The notes under the pieces were generated by a model. That model was not told the DNA's origin. It saw only the letters and a list, made by a program, of their open reading frames with translations, and searched no databases. A DNA stretch of 64,000 nucleotides from Lunularia cruciata (lineage: Eukaryota > Streptophyta > Marchantiopsida > Lunulariales > Lunulariaceae): contig OX419756.1 of assembly GCA_948567375.1 (NCBI GenBank), positions 57,142,552 through 57,206,551 of the forward strand, written 5' to 3'. The position numbers were made by a program, and so were the translations under genes. The first letter of the stretch is position 1, and each line of letters opens with the position of its first letter. Shown here piece after piece: positions 13,301 to 22,856 of this stretch.

Positions 13301-14869
13301 TCCTACGACATATAGAGGCAGTTTCTGCCTGTGTGATTTTTCTTTAACCCCAATGATTGACCATTGATGGGTTCTCACTACTTTCTTCCTCCAATCCACC
13401 ATTGGGTTGTATTGCTCCATCCATGGTATGCCTAAAATTGCATCATAACGGGCTAACTGTATCACTCGCCACTCAATTGCTTCCTGATATTCTCCTGCAG
13501 AGAGGGTTACTCGTCTAGGTAATGATTCAATCTTCTCTGTTTGCCCATTTGGTAACTCTACTTCTTCACTTCCATCTCTCTCTAGATCCATTCCCAATCT
13601 TATTGCAACAAAACAAGACAAGAAATTCTCTGTTTCTCCCGGATCTATTAATACTCTAACTTGATTACCTTCTAGGATTCCATTCACGACAATCAATTGT
13701 GAGGTTGCCTTTCAGGATCTTTGCGCATTATTCTTCTTCCTTCCCTTGCTTCTCTGCTTCCTTATTGAGCCAGTAAGGCCGCAAGGTACATTTACATTTT
13801 CCAAAGTGGTTTCCACCTCCTCCTCTTCAATGTGCCTCTCCATGTTGTTCAAAGATTGCCTGTACGAAGGCCGAGGGCCTCTAGGGAAACGAGTGCAACA
13901 ATTGGTAGATATGTGCCCAATACGGCCACAATTGTAACAACGGCGTTGTTCTCCTTGATTCCCTTCTCCTCGTGGGACTCCATCTCTTCGTTCTTTTACC
14001 CGTCCCCGCTCCCCTTGAAGCGGCCGTGCTCCTCGATCCCGGAATCGAAGGTTGCCCAATTCCATCCGTACTGGTCCACCCATGTGTGGCATTTCTGCCC
14101 AATAATGTTGAGGTGGAACTACTCTTTCACGTCCACCTAATGCTCTTGCTATTCTCTGCGCACAAGCAATGGCTTTAAATACTATGTGAGGGTTTTACAC
14201 CATGACTTCTTGGCGAATCCGCTCTTTCAACCCTCGTTTGAAATTGTCGAGAGCCTCTGCTGCACTCATGTCGGTAATTGCAACTTGTAGATCCAAAGAT
14301 GCCTCCACATACTCGTGTACGCTATTCTTCTGTCTCAATTCCCATAGTCGGGTTTGAGCCATCTACACGGAATCCACCGATTGGAAATTCTTTAGTAGTC
14401 CTTCTTGCATTGATGTCCATGTGACCTCCCTTCTCTCGGCCAGCATGGATCGTTCCCAAGCATCATACCATGTGAGCACTTTATCGGTCAAGTACCCACA
14501 TGCAAACACGCCTGCAACATGCTCTGTGATCTCTATTGAGAACAATCGGAAATATCGATTCATTCTCGAGATCCAATTTTCCACTACTCCTATCGTACAC
14601 TGCCCCTTGTAAGGCTTGATGGTGCAGGTCTTCTTCATCCGGAGTAGCAATATGGCTTCATTGTTGATAGGGCTTGTAGGCACGGGTGCCTCTCCAAGTA
14701 CTTTGGTCGCAAGTACTCGGTTTTGAGACGGCTCTTCTCCTTGCATGGCTTGATCGTTCTTGAGGATTTGCACTTGACTTTGTAATGTCTCCATGGTCAT
14801 CTTAATCTCTCAAAATTCATTCAGCATCCCTTGCATTCCTTGTACCAGCTCTTGCAACTACGGATCCAT
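10367..14869 (-). pseudogene. Chromovirus gag-pol, ten in-frame stops
   Basis: One frame of about 1500 codons runs unshifted from an ATG at 14869 to a stop at 10367. Domain order: gag; CCHC zinc knuckle CYNCGRIGHISTNC (about 13905-13945); protease with LIDPG where D-S/T-G is expected (about 13635-13650); RT with [10 protein letters not shown] (about 12630-12660); RNase H with TDASG and ETDHKP (11900-12210); integrase with HHCC region (about 11500-11650) and core with AYHPQTNGQT (about 11160-11190); chromodomain EYEVERIL...YLVQWKGY...ATWEP (about 10400-10560). Premature stops lie at 14858, 14810, 14363, 14195, 13712, 12341, 11642, 11522, 11321 and 10850. No frameshift is evident. The altered protease triad and the stops mean it is dead. 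Confidence 0.95.
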
Positions 14870-15459
14870 GGTTCTTGCAACACCCAATTGCTAACGTCTA
14901 CTTCAATACAAAGTCAATATAATCACTCTAGAAGGCGCACGAACTATGGGAACTACTATTGGGACCTCAGAAGCTATCACTCATTGATAATACTCCTCAC
15001 CAAAATTCCTAACCACAAAATCTCTAAACATCACTTTCGACCTCACTACATAACGGATTTCTACTTGAGTGTTGAAAGGGAGAGGCTTTGGGACATTCAT
15101 ATCCATATTATCATAATAGAATGTAGATCGTCAAATCCCACTCCCTGTCATATATCACCACATGTAGAATCACCGGGTTTGGTGAGTTCATCACTCTGTC
15201 CATGAATTCCACACCAAAGTGATAAACTAGCAATACCCTCATCTGCTCACGCTAGATGTACATAACCTTGATGTGGAATGGGTTTGAAAATGGAAAGCTA
15301 AGTGCAGGAAATTGTCCCCCCGGCGCATCCATCCCATCCGCTCTCTAAAGCCCTTCCTAAGTCCAACGATTACTCTATATTCTCCACCTCAAATTACTCA
15401 GTTTCAGTAGTTCGTGCTATTCCAAGAGGGTTGATACACTCTCTTGGACTAGAACACTC

Positions 15460-15471
15460 GCTCTGATACCA
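15460..15471 (-). promoter_or_regulatory. tRNA-Met(i) primer binding site
   Basis: The - strand reads TGGTATCAGAGC, one base inside the 5' LTR. This is the classic plant primer site complementary to the 3' end of initiator methionine tRNA, and it fixes the element's orientation. Confidence 0.95.
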
Positions 15472-15472
15472 T

Positions 15473-16218
15473 TGTAATACTCCGAGGACAAGAGAAGAGA
15501 GAAAACACAGATTGCACACTCAAACATTCGATGCCCCAAGGGAGCACCTTCTCTTTATTATATAGACAAAGAAGATCTCCTCCAAGGAAGTTCCACCATA
15601 GGATTAAAGACACAGATAGGTGACATGTCAGCAAGCTCCACCCTTGGATTACTTACTTGGATGGGTGACCTGTCTGGTCTAGGTCCTATCTGGTTGGTCA
15701 AAAAGCTTTGACCGGAGGGAATATTTTAGGGAATCTTCTTGTAGGAATCTCAGAATCATGTGAGTAAGGTACTGTTGGAAAGCTCTTGACAAGACAAAGC
15801 AGGTGGGAGGGAAGGCCAGTCTTTCTTCACTTGGGTTGGGGGGGGGGGAATTTGCACATTTTCGAGGCCTAATTCATCCGTTTAGGCCTCCGAAATTGCC
15901 TTCAAAGATTTCAGGCATATTTTGGTTCCTACTCTATTAGTAGAAGTCCCCTTTTGGTGATACCTCTTTCTGATCTGTTTAGTTCATCATGTGTTACATC
16001 CTTCCAGATGTTACCAAACCAATTCTTACCTTTAAATCATATGTCTAGCTGTTGGTTCTAAGGTTCTCAAGTCTATTTTGGTTTCTGCCCTATTAGTAGA
16101 AGTACTCTTTTGGTGATACTTCTATCTAATCTATTTTGACCATCATGTATAACATCATTCTAGAAGTTACCAAACCGAATTTCACATCTAGATCATATGG
16201 TTAACCCTTGGTATTACA
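15473..16218 (-). repeat. Chromovirus 5' LTR with promoter
   Basis: 746 bp with TG...CA ends. On the sense (-) strand it opens TGTAATACCAAGGG and closes CGGAGTATTACA. A TATA-type box CTATATAATAAAG lies at 15553-15566, about 80-95 bp before the LTR end, where U3 should meet R. Two tandem U3 units of about 155 bp occupy the first 300 bp. Confidence 0.95.
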
Positions 16219-17290
16219 CATGGTCATCATTGGCTATCTAGTAGCAATGGGTTTTACCAAATCCAAGGTTGATGGTAACATATACTTCATGTACTGAGGA
16301 TAAGATCTTTTATGCTCACCTTTTATGTAGATGATACCTTAATCTCATGCACTAACCTTTCCTTACTGATAAAGATTAAGGCCCAACTTAGCAACATGTT
16401 TGGCATGAAAGGCTTTGGTGAAGTTCACCACTATCTTAACCTGGAGATAACAAGAGATCATCAAGCTAGGTGGATCTATCTCTCTCAGCATCTCTACTTA
16501 ACACAAGTCCTCATTCAATATGGCTATCAGAATATAAAACCTGTATCTATCCCTATGGTCCTCATGATTCAACTCTCCTTAGCAGACTACCCTACTACTA
16601 CTATAGAAAAGGAGGAGTGCAAGCAATTTCCATTTCCTAACATTGTTGGATCTCTCTTATGAGCCTCCTCAAGTACAAGGCCTGACTTGTCTTAGTCAAT
16701 GAACATGCATGCGCAATCATGGCCAATCAGAGATGGAAATGTATTCTAACCATCAAGCACACTCTCTGGTATGTAGTTGGTACACTTTAGATATACTTGC
16801 GACGTTAACATCAAACTGATCCCTACTTTGTGTTTGGTTACAATGCATCTGATTGGGCCAGTGATGTTGATGAACATTGGTCCATGTATAGATATTGCTT
16901 TCTCTTCTATGGTAGTGCAATCAGTTAGGGAAGCACTCAGCAAAAGACTATGACTCTTTCTAGGACCAAAGCCTAGTATGTGGTCATGGTGACAACTACC
17001 TCTGAAGTTGTTTGGCTACGTCAATGGTTAAAAAGCATCAAGTTTACCTCAACAAAGGCAATCCATATTTATTGTGAAAACCTGAGTGCCTGAACAGTAC
17101 TAAATATCACACACATGTACACACACTAAACACATAGCCATCTAGTACCATTTTATCAAGTAGCTTGCTTCTAGTGCTATGCTCACATTTAGTTTTTGTC
17201 TCACAAATACTTTGACTACCAATATTCTCACAAAGCCAGAGTCTTGGCCAGAGCTAGCTGATCATCTTCCAATGCTTGGTATCTTAGGAG
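16219..17290 (+). pseudogene. Copia reverse transcriptase 3' part and RNase H
   Basis: RT resumes directly after the chromovirus. LTFYVDDTLISC (16315-16350) contains the YVDD catalytic box. GEVHHYLNLEI follows at about 16420-16450, the copia FLG-type motif. RNase H sequence lies at 16940-17290, with SRTKA-YVVMVTT and EVVWLRQWLKSI. The frame holds open for 116 residues from 16312 and is then broken repeatedly. Together with 9040-9615 it forms one copia pol split by insertion. Confidence 0.8.
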
Positions 17291-17310
17291 GAGAAGGTTT
17301 GTGAGCTTAT

Positions 17311-18358
17311 CTTCTAAGTGTCATAAGTTTAAAAAGGAATGTAGGAAATAGGTTACAACTTAACTTTATAAACTTAGCCACTTAAGCTTATGAATAGGCA
17401 CACATCTTCACAAGGTGCAATTCAAGCTTGCTTGTACTAACATCCTCATAGGCATATCAATTATAAGCATTCGTAGACATGCTCTCTAGAGAATTGTCTC
17501 TCCCTTGAGAAATTTCTCCAAATACACTTTGTCCATCTCTAGTCTTCCTATATTGGTCAAGAGTTAGCTAGAGCACAAGCCACATGTCTATAGTTCCCTA
17601 CTGGGCCAAACATCACGGCTCTATAAAGGCAAAGATGCTCAAGAGGAGGTATGTGGGACTAAGTAGGCTTTGCAACTCTCTTAGCTACTATGTGAGCATG
17701 TGTGGTATACTTGTCATGTAATGGTTTGCCAATGCACTCTCAAGGACCTATAATCCGTGAGGTGGTCTCACAATGACCAAATGTATCGCAATGAGGAGTA
17801 AGGTCCATTAGACCTTACTCTTCATTGCACAAGGATACATTTGGTCATTTTGAGACCACCTCATGGATTCATAGGTTAATTGGGAGAAATGGGCTAATAA
17901 GTTCCATGTGGAGATGTCCCTCCCGTAGTCATCTGCTAAGATAGCCTATAATGGAATGGAGAGCATGGACCTCACAAGCTACCAAAAGGGCCTAAGTATC
18001 CTAGTGTACATACAAGATCTAGGTAGACTTGGTATGAACTCATGGAGAAAATAGAGTGTGTGTAACAAAGAATACAACTCTACAGGTGCTTGAAGAGAGA
18101 GGCTTGGTGTGTGAAGAAAGTCCAAAGGAGGAGGAGGTATAGCCACCTCATCTCTCATCCATAGGCACTAGTGTGCCCCGTGTGTTGCACTAAGTCAATA
18201 CCCACTTGTGGGCAATTCGTGTATGATTATGTGGGTTGCTAATGAGGGAGTATGTAAGGGTGTGGTATGGGACTATGGGATGGTGGAAGGTGTAGTGTAA
18301 TAGGAGGAGGAATCTCTCTTGTTGGTGAGGAGATGGGAGACTCATTCTAAAGGGAAGG
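17311..18358. other. Non-coding, contains a foldback
   Basis: No protein family is recognisable. It may include the 3' LTR of the copia remnant, but I could not match it to a 5' copy. The notable structure is the inverted repeat at 17752-17869. Confidence 0.4.
17752..17869. repeat. Long foldback hairpin
   Basis: Left arm 17752-17805 and right arm 17811-17869 are inverted copies separated by a 5-nt loop. The arms pair over about 54 bp, with three mismatches and one bulge of about five bases on the right arm. The shared core includes TGAGGTGGTCTCA and ATGACCAAATGTATC. The shape suits a foldback/MITE-like repeat or a young microRNA-type hairpin. No target-site duplication was identified. Confidence 0.85.
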
Positions 18359-18947
18359 TGTAATACTAATAGGTAGACATATTATCTAGAGGTGAAAATT
18401 AGTTTAGTAACATTTGGAAGGATTTTATATGTGATGGACTAAGTAGATCAGATAGAGGTGTCACCAAAAGAGTACTTCTACTAATGAGGCAATACCCAAA
18501 TATAGTCAGAAAACTTAATAGCCAATTTTAGAGCCTAAACGATTAAATTAGGCCTCAAAATGGGATGATTTCTCCCCTATGAAAGAAAAAGTTAGCGCCA
18601 CTCCCCCCCTCTCCCTCTGTTTGTCTCATCAAGAGCTTTCCATTGGTACCTCACCCATACAATTATGAGATTTGTACAAAAATATTCCACCAAGCAAAAT
18701 TAGTTGACCCACCTAGATAGGACGAGAACCAACATGTCACCCATGCAGCAACTAATCTAAGGATGGAACTTGCTGACAGGTCATCAATCCATGTATTTGA
18801 TCCAAGGGTGGAGCTTCCTTTGAAGGAATCCTCTTTGAGATAATAAAGATAAGGTGCTCCTTTGGGGCATTAGAGTATTGAGTGTAAAGCTTTCTGTTTC
18901 TTCTCTTATGTTTCTCTTGGAAGTTCTTTTATTCTTGGAACATTACA
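18359..18947 (+). mobile_element. Solo LTR, divergent family member (1 U3 unit)
   Basis: It begins TGTAATACTAATAGG, ends GGAACATTACA, and is 589 bp long with one U3 unit, matching the size class of 8094-8679. The sense strand is plus, and TGAGATAATAAAGATAAGG occupies the TATA/R position. Flank GAAGG (18354-18358) compares with AAAGG after the end, four of five bases. Its 3' half is duplicated immediately downstream. Confidence 0.75.
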
Positions 18948-19297
18948 AAAGGAGAGAGAATCACACTCTAAAAAGGTGGTGGAGATTTGTACAAAAATAT
19001 TCTTTAAAGATTCACACCAAGCAAAATTGGTTGACCTACCCAGATACAACAAGAACCAACATGTTACTCATGTAGCAACTAATCTAAGGATGGAGCTTGC
19101 TGACAGGTCATCAATCCATGTATTTGATCCAAGGGTGGAGCTTCTTTTGAAGGAATCCTCTTTGAGATAATAAAGATAAGGTGCTCCTTTGGGGCATCAA
19201 AGTATTGAGTGTAAGGATTTGTGTTTCTTCTCTTATGTTTCTCTTGGAAGTTCTTTTATTCTAGGAACATTACAAAAGGAGAGAGAATCACACTCTA
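18665..19297. repeat. Tandem duplication of the LTR 3' half
   Basis: The segment about 18665-18980 is repeated at about 18981-19297. Both copies contain GAGATTTGTACAAAAATATTC, ACAGGTCATCAATCCATG, the GATAATAAAGATAAGGTGCTCC region, the GGAACATTACA terminus and the following GGAGAGAGAATCACACTC. The junction runs beyond the LTR end, so this was a local duplication after insertion and not an LTR-LTR pair. Confidence 0.85.
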
Positions 19298-20198
19298 AAA
19301 AGGGGTGGAGCTATATGAGTATAAGGAGAGGTGGTGGTAAGATAAGGATGTTGTAAAACAAGATCCCCCATATTCTCATGGTGAGGGAGTGAAAAGGTGG
19401 TATATTTTTGAGTGCATGATCCTCTATATATATGGGGTCTGCCAAAGTAGACTCCTCCACAAAAGAAGGTGTAGGATAGGGTGGGGGGGGACAAAGCTGA
19501 GGCTATCTAAGCAACTGTAGGTGAGTGCCCAAAAAGGTGGCATTGGGACCTAGTCCCTAAATGCACATATGGAGTATGAGGAGCTAGATGAACAGTGTCA
19601 CCTAAGAAAGTCCTTATAGGCACCCTAGCCAAAGACTAAAAAGGAGGCATCACAACAAGCTACATGAAAGGTACCACTCAACCCAAGAAAACATGAAAAC
19701 CCATATAATAAACATGTGGATGGGACAATGAACCCCCACAAAAGCAAATAAACACATGCGAAAGAAACCAAGGATGATGGAAACAAAAAAAAAACGAAAC
19801 CAAGGGAAGGATGCAGAGAGAACCTATATGCTATAGTAGGAGACTAGTTAATTTTCATGCTCACCTCATCCAATACTTGACCCCTCTAGTACTAGAAAAG
19901 TCCAATGCAAGGCTAGTATGGAGCTAGCTCTAATTGCTCCTACTCTAATTTTCTCATAACTCTAGTCACTCTTGCTATGGTAAAATCTCACATTCTATTA
20001 CATTCTAAAACCTCATTTAAACCTTCTCTACTTTTTATCCTTCCGTTGCAATTGAATCCTACAACAAGATTAAAAATCTGGTAGCAATCCAGATGAGAAC
20101 AAAGCCCTAGTAGAAAGACATGCTTGTATCCTAGCCTGCATTCATTGGTCAGCATTGAACTAAGGAAGGCCAGTGGTTGGAAAAGAAGAGGCGGGATG
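19298..20198. other. Non-coding, nothing recognised
   Basis: Purine-rich in its first half, with short open frames that resemble no known family. No repeats were found beyond the flanking LTRs. Confidence 0.45.
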
Positions 20199-21090
20199 TG
20201 TAATACCAATAGCTAGACATATGATCTAGAGGTGAAATTTGGTTTGGTAACATCTCAAAGGATGTTATACATGATGGAATAAATATATCAAATAGAGGTA
20301 TCACCAAAAGAGTACTTCTAGTAATAGAGCAAAAACCAAAATAGACTTAAACACCCTAGAACCAATATCTAAACATATGATCTAGAGGTGAAATTTGGTT
20401 TGGTGACATCTCAAAGGATGCTATACATGATGGAATAAATATATCAAATAGAGGTATCACCAAAAGAGTACTTCTAGTAATAGGGCAAAAACCAAAATAG
20501 ACTTAAAAACCTTAGAACCAATATCTAAACATATGATCTAGAGGTGAAATTTGGTTTGGTGACATCTCGAAGGATGCTATACATGATGAATAAATAGATC
20601 AAAGAGAGGTATCACCAAAAGGGTACTTCTACTAATAAGGCAGAAACCAAAATATGCCTGAAATCTTAAAGGCAATTTCAAGGGCCTAAACGGATGAATT
20701 AGGACTAAAAAATGTGCATAATGTCCCCCCAATGAAGGAAAGGTTCCCACCCCCTCCTATTTGTCTTATCAAGAGCTTCCAATGGTACCTCACCCATACG
20801 ATTAAGAGATTCTTACAAGAAGAGTCTCTAAAGATCCCCTCTAGTCAACACTATTTTGACCAACCACATAAGACCAGATCCAACATGTCACCCATGCATG
20901 CATCTAATCTGAGGGTGGAGATCAATGACATATCACAAATACATGTAGCTGATCCAAGGGTTATGCTTCCGGTGAGTGTCTCTTCTTTGGTTATATAATA
21001 AAGCAAAGGTGCTCCTTTGGGGCATCGGAATTTGAATGTGAAACTTGTATTTTCTCTTCTGTGTTTCTCTACTATCCTCGGAACATTACA
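20199..21090 (+). mobile_element. Solo LTR with three U3 units
   Basis: It begins TGTAATACCAATAGC and ends CGGAACATTACA, 892 bp, sense strand plus. Flanks GGATG (20194-20198) and GGCTG (21091-21095) agree at four of five bases. It is the longest member of the family because the U3 repeat is present three times, at 20205-20360, 20361-20517 and 20518 to about 20670. GGTTATATAATAAAGC near 20990 is the TATA/R region. Confidence 0.85.
20205..20670 (+). repeat. Triple tandem U3 repeat, unit about 157 bp
   Basis: Units start at 20205, 20361 and 20518. Each opens ACCAATA(G/T)CTA(G/A)ACATATG, continues with ATCTAGAGGTGAAATTTGG and ends in a CCAAAATA(G)AC-like segment. Units two and three are nearly identical, which suggests a recent extra duplication. 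Confidence 0.9.
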
Positions 21091-21608
21091 GGCTGCCAAA
21101 GGCATCATATTTAGCAGCAAATTGATTACATTTGCACGTTTCATTCCCTGTGCATTGATTATTTAGACTCCTATTTGAACAAAAACTTTTGATCCACTTA
21201 GATAGGAGAAGACACATGGTCTCATCACATCTTCTTTCAATCTTGAGCCAATTCTCTTGATTATTCGTCTCCTTCCAAATCCCTCTCTGACCTTCTCCCT
21301 CCTCTTACACAACTTTATCCCTAGTCCAAAAACAACTTCAGCTTTCCACTCTACTCTACCAGAATTCCACTTTCCACACCAGTTCTATTGGTTTCTCATA
21401 AATCTATAAATTTCCATAAAGACAACAAGAAACGGTAAATGGGAGGAGATGTACCTAAGCAGCCTACTCAACTATCTTTTATCTAAGTGTTGGGATAATT
21501 CGATAATCTTTCGTTTTAGAGTTCCTATGATGTCTATCTAAGTGGTTATTAATCCTAAACTCCTCTCTCCTCCACCTCGAGTGAGTTAATATTTTCCTAT
21601 TCATTTCT

Positions 21609-21718
21609 AACATGGGGCTTAGCCCCATGTTACCTTTTTTGTCTCTCCTTTGTACGGCTTGATGGGGTCTTCCAATCCTTCGTTTTTCCTACGCGGTCGC
21701 CTTTTTTCGATAACAACG
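21609..21718 (+). mobile_element. LINE 3' tail copy with GGGGCTTAGCCCC palindrome
   Basis: This + strand segment matches, in reverse orientation, the sequence after the LINE ORF at 22857-22973. Shared features in order are ATGGGGCTTAGCCCCAT, TTACCTTTTTT, TCTCTCC, TGTACGGCTTGATGGGGTCT, TCC and GCGGTCGCCTTTTT. It is probably a severely 5'-truncated LINE copy or a short element using the same tail. The rest of 21091-22562 holds nothing else I recognise. Confidence 0.6.
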
Positions 21719-22562
21719 TGAACATTCTAAACATCCAAATCGTGAACTGCACCTCTTGCATCAGTCATGGATGAAGAATAATCCAACCTCATCCATGATA
21801 TCCTTGGCTTCAGTTTCAGGAGATACAGCGGCGATCTCAAAATTTTTTACTCTTGCAATCTGCAGTGGTTGAAGCATTCGTAAAGCTGACTTTCACCTCC
21901 TCACCTTTCAATTAAGTCTAATCTAATCTACCTCTTCCTTCACCCTCGCCATATCCATCACCCTGGAAGCATGTGGAACCTGGTTAAAGCGGGAACATTA
22001 ATTTAATCCCACGCGGGAATGAATTAATGTCAAGTCTGCAAAGTCTCTCAAATCCCACTGCGCCGTTCTGCCCAATCTCTCAAAACCCACTCCACAACTT
22101 CTAATGGCATTCTAAACACTCCCTTCTAATCGAGTCCGATTGCCACACTATCCATAATTACATTCCCTATTCGCATAGCATCGCCTTCCATCTCTGCCAT
22201 AGCTTTAGTATGGAATTTATTTACTGTAGAAAAGGTATCTCGTCTAAATTGTTCTGCAAAATTCACTACATTTTGCACTTCAATTTTGAATTAAAAAAAA
22301 GAGAAAATATTTGCTTATAATTATTATATTCTTGCAAAAAATATGTATATATATTGGAAGTATATAAATTTCATCCAAATATTTATATTAGTGTCATCGG
22401 ACATCCTTTTAGATCGCTTTAGAAAGACTTTCCTAAATTCTTATATTTTCAAGTATTTTGAATTATGCTCTTAAAGATTTAATTGTCATTCGCTTTTGAA
22501 AGATAATACTTTCCATAAAGGGGAGAGAGAGTGTGTTGTGTTCTTAGGTTTATCTAAATTTT

Positions 22563-22672
22563 GGTAAAGGGTGACCGCATAGAAAACAAAACAATGGGAA
22601 GAACCCATCAATCAAGCTGTACAAGGGAGAGGAAAAAAAAGGTAAACTGGGGCTAAGCCCCAATAGAGTCTA
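22563..22672 (-). mobile_element. LINE 3' tail copy
   Basis: On the - strand it has the same order of blocks as the tail at 22857-22973: CTATTGGGGCTTAGCCCC, then TTTACC, CTCTCCCTTGTAC, AGCTTGAT and TGCGGTCACC. It lies about 185 bp from the main LINE fragment, with AT-rich sequence between, so it looks like a separate truncated copy in the same orientation. Confidence 0.6.
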
Positions 22673-22856
22673 AGAATACAGTCTAAATTTATCTAAATTT
22701 AAATCTTAACATTCTCTTGGATTTTAGTACATTAATAGCATATGAATTTGCTATTTTACTGTAATAAAATAAATAAAAACTGATAAAAATTATCCTTTAG
22801 CCATTTAGCCATGTTTAGAACTCGCTCGGAACTTGTTTCCATTTGTATCACAAAGT

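Larger units (their letters stand above)
9616..16218 (-). mobile_element. Full-length Ty3/gypsy chromovirus
   Basis: A complete LTR retrotransposon of 6603 bp on the - strand. Its parts are a 5' LTR (15473-16218), a Met-initiator tRNA primer site (15460-15471), a single-frame gag-pol (14869-10367) with an integrase C-terminal chromodomain, a polypurine tract (10354-10368) and a 3' LTR (9616-10353). It is inserted in a copia RT domain. Flanks CCTGG (9611-9615) and CATGG (16219-16223) agree at four of five bases. The coding frame has ten premature stops, so it is not autonomous. The LTRs are closely similar by eye, with scattered differences and a variable G-run. Confidence 0.95.
4310..17310 (+). 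mobile_element. Decayed Ty1/copia retrotransposon, split by insertions
   Basis: Copia domains appear on the + strand in the canonical order: gag (4339-5100), integrase (6760-7660), reverse transcriptase (9040-9615, continuing at 16219-16662) and RNase H (about 16940-17290). Integrase before RT is the Ty1/copia order. The element is interrupted by a solo LTR at 8094-8679 and by a complete chromovirus at 9616-16218, which cuts the RT domain in two. A purine-rich stretch AGGAGGAGAAGG near 17290 could be the polypurine tract. I could not match the flanks to define its LTRs, so the outer limits are approximate. Confidence 0.75.

Noticed and set aside
13712-14178. Frames on both strands around the gag zinc knuckle
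   Set aside because: Only the - strand frame contains the CCHC knuckle and is in register with pol; the + strand frames are complements.
18359-19274. Possible small LTR element with two LTRs
   Set aside because: Only the 3' half is repeated and there is no internal region, so it is a tandem duplication within or next to a solo LTR.
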